Below are positions 8,525-17,149 of a DNA stretch of 49,368 bases, in pieces (position 1 is the stretch's first letter; every line of letters begins with the position of its first letter). This stretch comes from an uncultured Acetatifactor sp. (GTDB lineage Bacteria; Bacillota; Clostridia; Lachnospirales; Lachnospiraceae), in NCBI GenBank assembly GCA_910585615.1, contig CAJUFO010000025.1, forward strand, positions 1 to 49,368. Direction: 5' to 3'. Made by a program: the position numbers and the translations under genes. The notes beneath the pieces were generated by a model. It searched no databases. It was not told where the DNA came from and saw nothing but the letters and a program-made list of their open reading frames with translations.

Positions 8525-8863
8525 TCATTTGATATACGGTACGATGTCCTCGATGAACTTATCCAACGACAGAAGCTGGACATAGCTCATAGAACCCATC
8601 TTTTTATGCAGAGACTGCAGCAGCTCCTGGGTCTCGTCGGCATTGTCTGTGGGAATGTGGATGATATCTTCTATACCAATGTGGAACAGGCTGCAGACGC
8701 TGACCACCCGCTGCAGGGTGAAATTCCGCTCGCCCCGTTCCAGCTGGGCATAGTACTGGGGATCCAGATTGAGGTGCTGGGCCAGCTCCTCCTGGGTCAT
8801 ATTGTTCAGAAGGCGGTATTTTTTGATGTTCCGGGCTACGGAATCAGGTTCGTTTTTGTTCAT
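8525..8863 (-). CDS. XRE-family HTH transcriptional regulator
   Basis: This 112-residue DNA-binding protein has a Cro/CI helix-turn-helix at about residues 12-66, with MTQEELAQHLNLDPQYYAQ and LERGERNFTLQRV as the recognisable core. The C-terminal 40 residues are a short helical tail without a ligand domain. An AAGGAG ribosome binding site precedes the ATG. Its target is not shown by the sequence; the Fic gene behind it and the dyad at 8341-8357 are the nearest candidates. It is divergent from the WYL regulator. Confidence 0.9.
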   Translation of the reverse strand: MNKNEPDSVARNIKKYRLLNNMTQEELAQHLNLDPQYYAQLERGERNFTLQRVVSVCSLFHIGIEDIIHIPTDNADETQELLQSLHKKMGSMSYVQLLSLDKFIEDIVPYIK

Positions 8864-8942
8864 GCGATTTACTCCTTATAGGTTTAGTATGCCGTTAGTG
8901 GGAAGAAAAATTAAGCGGCAAATAGATTTGCTAAGTATTGTA

Positions 8943-8971
8943 TTGCTATTTGCTATAAATTTGGATATAAT
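8943..8971 (+). promoter_or_regulatory. Promoter with tandem TTGCTAT heptamers upstream of the WYL gene
   Basis: TTGCTA (8943-8948), a 17-base spacer and TATAAT (8966-8971) form a good promoter. The region also contains two adjacent heptamers, TTGCTAT TTGCTAT (8943-8956), followed by AAAT; that arrangement recurs before the GTPase gene at 10404-10417. A further TTGCTA lies at 8928-8933. The WYL start codon is about 135 bases downstream. Confidence 0.5.
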
Positions 8972-9105
8972 ACAGAAAGATGCAGAATTCCGCGATTGGT
9001 GATTATGCTGTGCCTAAGAGTGAGAAATATGTCGAATTGTCAGTTATGCCATGGATGCTTGTCGGATATAATGATAGCCATATTACAATATGATAGCGAG
9101 GATGG

Positions 9106-10089
9106 ATGCAGATGGGGGATTTTGAAAACGGCAGGGCGAAGGATAGCGGAAATGGCAAGATAGAACGGGTACTGGGGATTTATACACGGCTTCTCAATGG
9201 ACAGGCAGTGAACAGGGCGAAGGAAGCGGAGAGGTACGGAGTCAATGAGAGGAGCATCCAGAGGGATATCGACGATATCCGCAATTTTCTGGAGCTGGAG
9301 GCGGAGGAGGCCGGGTATATCAATACCGTCAGCTACGACAGGGAGAGCAGGGGCTACCGGATGGAACAGCTCTGCAAGATGAAGCTGTCCAACAGCGAGA
9401 TACTGGCCCTGTGCAAAATCCTGCTGGGAAGCAGGGCCTTTGTAAAGGAAGAGATGGAGGACATGCTGGACAGGCTGATTTCCTGCTGCGTGCCCATGGA
9501 AAACCAGAAGCTGGTGAAGGGGTTGATCGGCAATGAGATGTTCCATTATGTGGAGCTCCGGCACAGGACACGGTTCCTGGACACCATGTGGGACATCGGG
9601 GAGGCTATCCGCGATTGCAGATATATTGAAATCGAATATGGGCGGATGAAGGGCAGCAAGGTCGTGACGCGGAAGGTGAAGCCTGTGGCGATTATGTTCT
9701 CGGAATATTACTTCTATCTGACAGCTTTTATCGATGATGAGGAGGTGCGGAAGGACTTCGATGTGCTGAACGATTCCTTTCCTACGATTTACCGGATTGA
9801 CCGGATCAGGAAGCTGAAGGTGCTGGAGGAGCGGTTTATTATCCCATACCGTGACAGGTTTGAGGAGGGGGAATTCAGGAAGCGGATTCAGTTCATGTAT
9901 GGCGGCAAGCTACAGAGGGTGAAATTCAAGTTTTTTGGGGAGAATGTCGAGGCCGTGCTGGACAGGCTGCCTACGGCTCGGATTCTTTCGGAGGAGGATG
10001 GGGTTTATACTGTGTCGGCGGAGGTCTTCGGGAAGGGGATTGGTATGTGGCTGCGGAGCCAGGGGGAGAGGGTGGAGGTGATTGATTAA
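9106..10089 (+). CDS. WYL-domain transcriptional regulator
   Basis: This 327-residue protein has an N-terminal winged helix-turn-helix (about residues 17-60, with RYGVNERSIQRDIDDIR), a central WYL domain (about 155-225, with EYYFYLTAFIDDEE) and a C-terminal WCX-like extension. WYL regulators sense nucleic-acid or nucleotide-like ligands and often control defence genes (for example BrxR and CapW). A second ATG two codons on (9112) is equally plausible; GAGG at 9098-9101 is spaced better for it. It immediately precedes the AT-rich five-gene module, and a shared tandem heptamer suggests it may control that module. Confidence 0.9.
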   Translation: MQMGDFENGRAKDSGNGKIERVLGIYTRLLNGQAVNRAKEAERYGVNERSIQRDIDDIRNFLELEAEEAGYINTVSYDRESRGYRMEQLCKMKLSNSEILALCKILLGSRAFVKEEMEDMLDRLISCCVPMENQKLVKGLIGNEMFHYVELRHRTRFLDTMWDIGEAIRDCRYIEIEYGRMKGSKVVTRKVKPVAIMFSEYYFYLTAFIDDEEVRKDFDVLNDSFPTIYRIDRIRKLKVLEERFIIPYRDRFEEGEFRKRIQFMYGGKLQRVKFKFFGENVEAVLDRLPTARILSEEDGVYTVSAEVFGKGIGMWLRSQGERVEVID

Positions 10090-10542
10090 TCTTTTAGGTG
10101 ATCGCAGAATAGATTTATACATTCTGGCTAGATGGAAGTAGAAGCTAGATTTTCATTAGTGTATTGGAAAGACAGTTGATGAGAATATAGTGAAAGTCGG
10201 TTTGAGGGCCGACAGACAAAAAATAGACGTACTGATAATATGAAATGTGGAGCTGACTTACTTTTAAGTAGTCCGAAAAAATAGCTTATAAAGAAAGGCT
10301 TTCTAAATATTAACGGGAAGGAGATATATTTGGGTGTTTGAGATACATTTTAAGCAGAAAGGCTTTTCTTCAAGACTATGTGTTCATTCCGGTAAAATTA
10401 TCATTGCTATTTGCTATAATTTCATATGTAGGGGAAACGAGAATTATGAGGAAAATGGCAGATTTTTGATTCTGCTGTATCCCATGATAAAAAACTGTCC
10501 AAATTTTTGAAAAAATAAAAAAATACAGAAGGGAAAAGGGAT
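10090..10542 (+). other. AT-rich leader and promoter region before the GTPase module
   Basis: No gene is visible in these 453 bases. Composition changes here from GC-rich to AT-rich, marking the left edge of the module. Contents include a GTCGG/CCGAC hairpin near 10198-10215, two related AGAAAGGCTTT stretches near 10292 and 10359, and the promoter described separately. Confidence 0.5.
10404..10420 (+). promoter_or_regulatory. Extended -10 promoter with tandem TTGCTAT before the GTPase module
   Basis: TTGCTAT TTGCTAT (10404-10417) runs into TATAAT (10415-10420), giving an extended -10 of the TGNTATAAT type. No good -35 box is seen, which fits a regulated promoter. Including the preceding A, the tandem heptamers share a 16-base stretch (with the following A) with the WYL gene's upstream region. 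The GTPase ATG is about 120 bases downstream. Confidence 0.5.
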
Positions 10543-12573
10543 ATGATTCAAGACTATAACAAAACAAAAGATAATGTCCTGACTATGTATAGTGATTTTT
10601 GTAATCTGATTGCTATGATCAAAGGCGACAAGAGTAGTACTTATGACTCCTCGTTAGAGGTGTTGGCGGAACAGGTTGAGAATATCAGCCAAGATAAATT
10701 TTTGCTGATGGTGGTGGGTGAAGCTAAAAGTGGTAAATCCACTTTTATCAATGCCTACTTGGGTATAGAAATCCTGCCCGTGGATGTCGAACAGTGTACT
10801 TCTGCCATTATAGAGATTCGTTATGGTGAGGAGATTACATTAATTGCTACTTATGCTGATGGCAGCACTACTGATATCCATGATGAACAGAAAATCAAAG
10901 ATTTCCTTGCTGTAAATGCGGCTGTAGATGACAACTATCGTGCGATACCCATTGCTGCTATCAACTATGAAATCTTGCTGAAGTATAAAGACAGGAAAAT
11001 TCCTAATGAAGAAATTGATAATTTTATCAAAGGGGTAAAGGGTGACAATCTATATCATCTTCCTGAAGCGGAATACAGTAGTAAGATTCGCGAGTTCATA
11101 AAACTGAAACAACCTCTTTGGAGAAAAATTGTCCAAAAGATTGAAATCTTCTATCCTTTTGCAGATACAGACCTTAAGAGTATAGAAATTATAGATACTC
11201 CCGGCGTCAATGCTGATGGTCGCATAGGCGATATTACAGATAAGTATGTGGAGCGAGCCAATGCGGTAATGTTCCTTAAGCCTATCACTGGTGCTGCCCT
11301 TGCAGCCAGTTCTTTTAGGCGGTTCCTGGACTCCAAGAGTGCTGACAGAAACAAAAACGCTATGTTTCTTATTTTGACAAGGGCCGCCAATGAAATTGAG
11401 GAAAATATTACTCGCATTCATGAGGAAGCTATCAAGCAGTTCCCTAATATCGGTGAACAGCAAATTATCCCTGTCGACAGCAAGGTGAAGTTGTTTTACA
11501 ACAGAGTGAAAGACATGACCATCGAAGAAATGGAAACCTTGATTATGCAAGAAGTAGCTGCAGGTCGGCTGGACTCCTTTATTAAAGTGTGCTGGTATGA
11601 TGCTCAAAGAAATCGAGACATATTTTTGCAGAAGCTGATGGAAGTGTCACGGTTTGATGTAATGAATGATGCTCTCAATCAGTTTTCTCATAAAGTTCAG
11701 TACATTGCTTTAAATGAGCTTTTGACTCGTATGCTGTCTGTCATAGATAAAGCTATGGATACTTTGACTGAGAATATAAGGTTTAATAAAGAAAAGGCTG
11801 TCGATCCTATTGCGCTGGGTAACAGGATGAATAAGATTAAGGCTGAACTGGAAGAAATGCTTCAGAAAATCAATGAGACCGTGGAGGGCATAGCGATTCG
11901 TTATGGTGAAACTGGGGGTTTTATTGATAAAAGAGTGAATGAGGAGGTGAGTGGTTATATAGCAGAAATTGCAAAAATAAGTTCTTCAAGTTCCAGCAGT
12001 ATAGATGAATTGGAGAAAATCTCTTTTCGAAAAATTGATATGCTTACTCAATTTAGTGATGAACTCCAAAAAAGAATCGTAGAAGAATGTGATGGCACCC
12101 TTATTTCCCTTAGCGATAGAAGTAGTATTAAGCTTACTACACTTAAGCCTGACATTACAAGAGAGACCTTCAAAAAGGTAAAGGAAGAACTTAGAAATAG
12201 CCCTGATGCGCAAGAAACCTATAAATATGAAACAGGTGGTTGTTTTAAAAAATCAAAGACAGGCACTCGATTCTCTCAGTCTAAATACTTTGATTTAGTA
12301 AAAAAGGATATTGAAGGAAGAATCGAAAAATTAAAAAATCAGATGATTCGTGAGCTGAAGTGTTTTGTGGCCGCAACAACTACGGCGTATAGCGAAGAAT
12401 TAAGCAGAAACGCAAGGGTCAAGAGGGAAGAACTAAATGCTATCTCTGAGAAGAAACAATCAGCAGAAGAGATTCAGGCTGAAATTGCTGAGAATGAGGA
12501 ACTTGTTGCAAAAATCGCATCCTTGAAAGACTACATTGCAAGCGTCAAGGGAGGGATTGAAAAGCATGTCTGA
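10543..12573 (+). CDS. Dynamin-like large GTPase
   Basis: This 676-residue protein belongs to the bacterial dynamin-like GTPases. The P-loop GEAKSGKS is at residues 59-66, a switch I threonine around 86, DTPG (G3) at 218-221, and a non-canonical G4, LTRAANE, around 279-284 in place of TKxD. The C-terminal half (about 380-676) is mostly helical with coiled-coil character, as in the stalk of dynamins, and the last 60 residues are rich in Glu and Lys. Such proteins bind GTP and remodel or tether membranes. It is the first gene of a five-gene module and its end overlaps the next gene by eight bases. Low GC sets it apart from the flanking loci. Confidence 0.85.
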   Translation: MIQDYNKTKDNVLTMYSDFCNLIAMIKGDKSSTYDSSLEVLAEQVENISQDKFLLMVVGEAKSGKSTFINAYLGIEILPVDVEQCTSAIIEIRYGEEITLIATYADGSTTDIHDEQKIKDFLAVNAAVDDNYRAIPIAAINYEILLKYKDRKIPNEEIDNFIKGVKGDNLYHLPEAEYSSKIREFIKLKQPLWRKIVQKIEIFYPFADTDLKSIEIIDTPGVNADGRIGDITDKYVERANAVMFLKPITGAALAASSFRRFLDSKSADRNKNAMFLILTRAANEIEENITRIHEEAIKQFPNIGEQQIIPVDSKVKLFYNRVKDMTIEEMETLIMQEVAAGRLDSFIKVCWYDAQRNRDIFLQKLMEVSRFDVMNDALNQFSHKVQYIALNELLTRMLSVIDKAMDTLTENIRFNKEKAVDPIALGNRMNKIKAELEEMLQKINETVEGIAIRYGETGGFIDKRVNEEVSGYIAEIAKISSSSSSSIDELEKISFRKIDMLTQFSDELQKRIVEECDGTLISLSDRSSIKLTTLKPDITRETFKKVKEELRNSPDAQETYKYETGGCFKKSKTGTRFSQSKYFDLVKKDIEGRIEKLKNQMIRELKCFVAATTTAYSEELSRNARVKREELNAISEKKQSAEEIQAEIAENEELVAKIASLKDYIASVKGGIEKHV

Positions 12574-13201
12574 TGTAAAAACAAATATTCACCTGCTTTT
12601 TAAGGAAATGGATGCGGAGGTTAGGCGTATTGTGGCCGCTTCTCATACTGCTGATATGGCAACAAGGGGGCTTCTGGACTATGTACCCGAGAAAGTTGCA
12701 ATGGCTGCCGAGGGTTATATGATTGACCTCTATAAAGTCCTTTCTGCAAATACGCTCAGTGAACCTGTTTTCCAGAGTGCTGCAAATGCAAACAGGTTCT
12801 ACGAATTGCAACTCAGGCAGAAGATTGCAGCTGCCTATCGGTTTGATGTCAAAGAACTGCAAGATTATATTAAGGGTAAATCCTTTAATGAAATCAATGC
12901 TCTTTATTCTACTGCTATTGCTGGCTTAGGCGGATTAGTAGTAGGTGGAGCTTTGTTGGGCTTGCTGTCAGGTGCCGTGGTTCATATATCTGTTGCGGGT
13001 ATCATTGCGGGCGCTATTGTTGTTGGTCTTGCCAGTGCAGGCATATATACTGGTGTATCCAAAATGAGGAAGACAGATTACCTTATAGCTGTTCAATCAT
13101 TTATGGCAGATTTGGAAAAAGAACTGATGAAATGGGTTGACAATGTGATTGACTTTTACAATTCTGCCGTAAATGAGTTGAAGGATAGATTGAAAGGATG
13201 A
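12566..13201 (+). CDS. Small protein with two membrane segments, module partner of the GTPase
   Basis: I do not recognise a family for this 211-residue protein. Residues 1-110 are predicted helical. Residues about 118-138 and 141-162 are two glycine/alanine/valine-rich hydrophobic segments separated by a short turn, forming a probable membrane hairpin. The last 45 residues are charged and helical. The ATG at 12566 follows AGGGAGGG and overlaps the GTPase stop, so the two proteins are probably made together, as in paired bacterial dynamin systems where a partner anchors or assembles the GTPase. The HerA-like gene starts five bases after its stop codon. Confidence 0.75.
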   Translation: MSDVKTNIHLLFKEMDAEVRRIVAASHTADMATRGLLDYVPEKVAMAAEGYMIDLYKVLSANTLSEPVFQSAANANRFYELQLRQKIAAAYRFDVKELQDYIKGKSFNEINALYSTAIAGLGGLVVGGALLGLLSGAVVHISVAGIIAGAIVVGLASAGIYTGVSKMRKTDYLIAVQSFMADLEKELMKWVDNVIDFYNSAVNELKDRLKG

Positions 13202-13205
13202 ATTT

Positions 13206-16200
13206 ATGGATAATTTGACAGTACCTAGCTTTGATGATATAAAGGATTTAAACACACAAGGATCAGCTGAACTGGCTGTCCTACAAAAAGATACGGCTGC
13301 TGTTTTAGGTCAACAGGCAGGTATGTTGATTGAAACGGTTGCTCCTTATCTGGCGGTAAATCAAAATAATGTGAAAGACTACCTGGACAACAACTCTGTC
13401 CAGGTAGTTGAAACCATGAGATTTTTTAAGCTGATAAGCTGTACAACAGAAGAAGTAGAGGATTTGTCCCTTTTCCTCAACGAAAAAATGGGAAGGCTGT
13501 TTACGGCGATATCTTCCCTGCAAACTCCTGTTGCTTATGGTGTGGTTAGCTATGAAGGAAAAACAAATCTGGTGTTAGGTGTAGACAGTAAAAAAGCACA
13601 AGATGTTATTGAGTCTTTTATCAAAGGATTATTGACAGGTATTGAAATTGAACCTTATACCCCTAGCTTCTCTGCTTGCGGAACTTATACTGTTGGCGGC
13701 GTAGTATCTGCTATTCCTATAATGGAGATAGAGGAAGAAAAACAGAAGTTTGATATCTCCACCTTAATGAGAAGCATAAATGGTGAGAATTACACTGTTT
13801 TGGTTATGGCACAGCCCTATGAAATTGCGGATATTCAAAAAAGATATTCAACATTGGTTCAAATTAGGGATGAGTGTTTCAAATTCAGTAAGAGAAACTT
13901 TTCAGAGCAAGACAGTGCTATGGTCACAAAGTCAAAGGGTGAAAGTCAAAGTAAATCGTTTTCCTTTGGCGCTATGGTTGGCGGTCTATTTGGTTTGATG
14001 TTTGGCATTAACGCCGGGGGCTCTTTCAGCAAGACTATTTCTGAAGATGTTTCAAGGGCATTGGGCAAAAGTACAACAACCGCTTTTGATGTACAGAATG
14101 GTTTTGCTCTTGAAATGATGGAGTATTGTGATGCTGCTATCAAAAGGCTCAGGCAGGCTCAGAATGTAGGACTATGGGGTTCTGCTCTGATTTACTCTGC
14201 TGATAAGTCTACTGTAGGAGACATTATTCAGGCATGTCTGAGTGGGGAACTGGCGAAGCCTGCTGCTGCTTCTTTACCGCCGAGTAAAATTTCATATTCA
14301 CTGGAAGCAGAGAAACAAATTCTTATTCCTAAACTGACCTCTAGTAATCCTCTCTTAGCGCCGATTACTTCTTCAGAGTTGGGGATGCTTTGCACTCCGC
14401 CATTTGAAAGTGTGCCTGATTTTGAGTTGAAGAAGGGTAAGCTGTATCCCATGGTGGGATCTTCAAAAGATGGGGTTGTTATTGGTAAAGTTTCTGACGG
14501 TAACAGACCTATAGAAACAATGGATTTCTCATTGAGTGAAGTGGATTTGAATAAGCACACTTTTGTGTGCGGTATAACGGGTAGTGGAAAAACAACAACT
14601 GTGAAAGGTATTCTTCAAAACTGTAAAAAGCCTTTTATGGTAATCGAGTCTGCAAAGAAAGAGTATCGAAATCTCAGGCTGGATAATAAGGATAGAGGTG
14701 GTTTAGTTGTTTATACTTTGGGAAAGCCCGAGTTGAATTGCTTACAGTTCAATCCTTTTTATATTCAATGTGGCATCAATCTCCAAACACATATTGACTT
14801 TTTAAAGGATCTCTTTAATGCATCCTTTTCTTTCTATGGTCCTATGCCCTACATTTTGGAGAAGTGCTTGCACAATATATATCGTAAAAAGGGTTGGAAC
14901 CTGACTTTAGGTTATCATCCATATCTTCTCAACATTGAAAATCAGTCCAAAGTATTTGATGCGGGCTATCTGGAGAGCCAATATAGCTTAGCGGTTCATA
15001 AATATCTTTTTCCGACGATGCAAGACTTAAGAGCAGAAGTAGAGCATTATATAAAGACAGAGATGGATTATAAGGGGGAGGTGGCAGATAACATTAAAAC
15101 GGCAATGCTTGCTCGTTTGGACAGCCTCTGTGTTGGCAGTAAGGGATTTATGCTGAATACAGTTGAACCTATTCCTATCGATTACCTCATGGAGAAAAAT
15201 GTGGTATTTGAGTTGGAAGGCTTGGCAGATGATGCAGATAAGGCTTTTTGTGTTGGTCTATTGGTAGTGTATATCAATGAGTATAGGCAGATTTTCAAAG
15301 ATAAGCATTTTACAGAAAAACTTGGTTTGCAGCATCTTTTGGTCATAGAGGAAGCCCATAGACTGTTGAAAAATGTTGAGACCGAAAGAACCTCTGAAAA
15401 TATGGGCAATCCCAAGGGCAAAGCCGTCGAGCATTTTACAAATATGATTGCAGAAATGCGGTCTTATGGTCAGGGCGTCATTATAGCAGAGCAAATCCCA
15501 AGTAAGCTGGCTCCGGATGTTATTAAAAACTCCTCGAATAAGATTATTCAGAGAGTAGTATCTGCTGATGACCAAAGGCTTGTAGCTAATACCATAGGCA
15601 TCAAAGAAGAAGATTCTGTTTACCTTGGAAATCTAAGGACAGGGTTCGCCCTATGTCATAAAGAAGGTATGAATTTGCCTGTTCTTGTGAAGGTAAACAA
15701 TCTTTCTGACAATCTTATATCAGATGATGATTTGCTTGCCGCAGAGGGCGGTAAGATGTTTGGGAAAATCAATCTCAGTTTAATGAGAGAGAATACCTTT
15801 GACATGATGAGTGAATGGAGTTTGTGGCTTTTAAATGCTGTTTTGAGCCAGAAAAACCGAGAAGTTATAGAATCATTGACCCAATGCAAGCAAGCCATGA
15901 AGAGTACCCTTCGTAAAAAAGATGTATCATTGCTTTTCTGCAATAATATGGATGCTCTTCTGGGACAGGTTATAGCTGAAAATATTGTTAAACTGCTGAT
16001 TTGTGGTGCGTATGGGTTTAAGAAAATAATATCCAACGACTTCTACAAGGCCCTTTGTGAATTGTTTGTTTTGGGCAGATATGAAGATGTGGATGAGGTC
16101 AAGGGGTTCTTTAAGAACAGCTATATGGAGGATCCGAAAAGCAGATGCATTCGCATAATCGCTGCATTGATTATATTCCACTATGAAGATAATGTGGATA

Positions 16201-16289
16201 TAAAGAAAAGTGCAGAAAAGTATTTTCTGCTGAAAGATGAAGCAGTTATAGCTCAAATAGTGGAGACTGTCAGAAAGGAGAGATGCTAA
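13206..16289 (+). CDS. HerA/FtsK-type ATPase (DUF87-like)
   Basis: This 1027-residue ATPase of the HerA-FtsK superfamily has Walker A GITGSGKT at residues 456-463, Walker B LLVIEEAH near 710-717, and a following conserved segment (GQGVIIAEQIPSKL, then NKIIQRV) typical of HerA motors. The N-terminal 410 residues contain a glycine-rich hydrophobic stretch (about 253-272, GAMVGGLFGLMFGI) that could insert into a membrane. The C-terminal 200 residues are helical with no recognised domain. HerA-type motors move DNA or, in some secretion-linked systems, power protein export. Its position between a dynamin/membrane pair and a toxin-immunity pair makes either role possible. The toxin gene start overlaps its stop codon. 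Confidence 0.85.
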   Translation: MDNLTVPSFDDIKDLNTQGSAELAVLQKDTAAVLGQQAGMLIETVAPYLAVNQNNVKDYLDNNSVQVVETMRFFKLISCTTEEVEDLSLFLNEKMGRLFTAISSLQTPVAYGVVSYEGKTNLVLGVDSKKAQDVIESFIKGLLTGIEIEPYTPSFSACGTYTVGGVVSAIPIMEIEEEKQKFDISTLMRSINGENYTVLVMAQPYEIADIQKRYSTLVQIRDECFKFSKRNFSEQDSAMVTKSKGESQSKSFSFGAMVGGLFGLMFGINAGGSFSKTISEDVSRALGKSTTTAFDVQNGFALEMMEYCDAAIKRLRQAQNVGLWGSALIYSADKSTVGDIIQACLSGELAKPAAASLPPSKISYSLEAEKQILIPKLTSSNPLLAPITSSELGMLCTPPFESVPDFELKKGKLYPMVGSSKDGVVIGKVSDGNRPIETMDFSLSEVDLNKHTFVCGITGSGKTTTVKGILQNCKKPFMVIESAKKEYRNLRLDNKDRGGLVVYTLGKPELNCLQFNPFYIQCGINLQTHIDFLKDLFNASFSFYGPMPYILEKCLHNIYRKKGWNLTLGYHPYLLNIENQSKVFDAGYLESQYSLAVHKYLFPTMQDLRAEVEHYIKTEMDYKGEVADNIKTAMLARLDSLCVGSKGFMLNTVEPIPIDYLMEKNVVFELEGLADDADKAFCVGLLVVYINEYRQIFKDKHFTEKLGLQHLLVIEEAHRLLKNVETERTSENMGNPKGKAVEHFTNMIAEMRSYGQGVIIAEQIPSKLAPDVIKNSSNKIIQRVVSADDQRLVANTIGIKEEDSVYLGNLRTGFALCHKEGMNLPVLVKVNNLSDNLISDDDLLAAEGGKMFGKINLSLMRENTFDMMSEWSLWLLNAVLSQKNREVIESLTQCKQAMKSTLRKKDVSLLFCNNMDALLGQVIAENIVKLLICGAYGFKKIISNDFYKALCELFVLGRYEDVDEVKGFFKNSYMEDPKSRCIRIIAALIIFHYEDNVDIKKSAEKYFLLKDEAVIAQIVETVRKERC

Positions 16290-17137
16290 TGTCATCAATA
16301 GAAAGTATAACATTAGCGGCTGCAACAGCAGAGAGTGGAACTGCTATTGAGCGTGTAGCTGCTGCCAGGGGTGCAGTTGAAAGTGTTTCTGTTGCAGAAA
16401 GCGCCGTAGATGTTGTAAAGCAAGCAGGTGAAATACCTGATTCTATTGAAAAAGTAGAGCCTATTGCGGAATCTACAAATCGTCTTGAAGACGCAACAAA
16501 AATCCTTGAGCCTGATATGGGTGTAATTCAGGAAGTAAGTCTTGATGCCATAGAACAGGCTAATATTGAGAAAGCAGAAGCAAAAATTGATGAAACCTCA
16601 CAGTCCCTGAGAGAGTTGACAGAAGGGGAAAAGCAAAAGCTGAGAGAAGAAAATAACCTTCCTGAAAATCTCATAGATGCTATCAGAGTGGACGAAAACG
16701 GTAATTATAAAGTCAAGTGTATCAATGAGAAATATAAGGGTGTGGAGAATCCAGACACAGGCATTCGTTATATAGAAAAGACCATAACTGTTAATGGGGT
16801 TGAAATTACTGTTGTAGTTCCAGAGTTTCCCAGTATTTTTGATGTTGAGATACCTTCGGAGATATGGGAAAAAGGCGATACCGCTATTTTTATGTATTGT
16901 ACTGAAAAGCTGAAAGAATTTCTGGATGCTAATCCTGAAGCAAAGGCCAATTTTACTTCTGAGCAGTTGGATATCATAGAAAAAATTTGTTCTGGTGAAA
17001 TACGGAATCCTCGTATTCCAGGTTTTACTTGGCATCATAGTGAGATACCTGGTAAAATGCAGTTGGTAGATTTCAAAACACATTTTGATACTAGACACAC
17101 AGGGGGAGACTTCTTGTGGTGTGGTGGTATTCGCTAA
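16289..17137 (+). CDS. Putative toxin with C-terminal WHH-type HNH/endonuclease VII nuclease domain
   Basis: This 282-residue protein has an Ala/Glu/Val-rich helical N-terminus (1-100) and a middle segment beginning LTEGEKQKLREENNLPENLI, the pre-toxin linker often seen before HNH toxins in Firmicutes. The C-terminus carries the nuclease signature TWHH (247-250), MQLV (257-260), H265, H270, GG (272-273) and a late Trp. That pattern matches the WHH group of HNH/ENDO VII nucleases found in polymorphic toxins. No signal peptide, LXG or WXG100 domain is apparent. ATG 16289 overlaps the HerA stop (TAATG) and is better spaced from AAGGAG than the ATG at 16283. The next gene is its likely immunity protein. 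Confidence 0.8.
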   Translation: MSSIESITLAAATAESGTAIERVAAARGAVESVSVAESAVDVVKQAGEIPDSIEKVEPIAESTNRLEDATKILEPDMGVIQEVSLDAIEQANIEKAEAKIDETSQSLRELTEGEKQKLREENNLPENLIDAIRVDENGNYKVKCINEKYKGVENPDTGIRYIEKTITVNGVEITVVVPEFPSIFDVEIPSEIWEKGDTAIFMYCTEKLKEFLDANPEAKANFTSEQLDIIEKICSGEIRNPRIPGFTWHHSEIPGKMQLVDFKTHFDTRHTGGDFLWCGGIR

Positions 17138-17149
17138 GGAGGTATAAAG

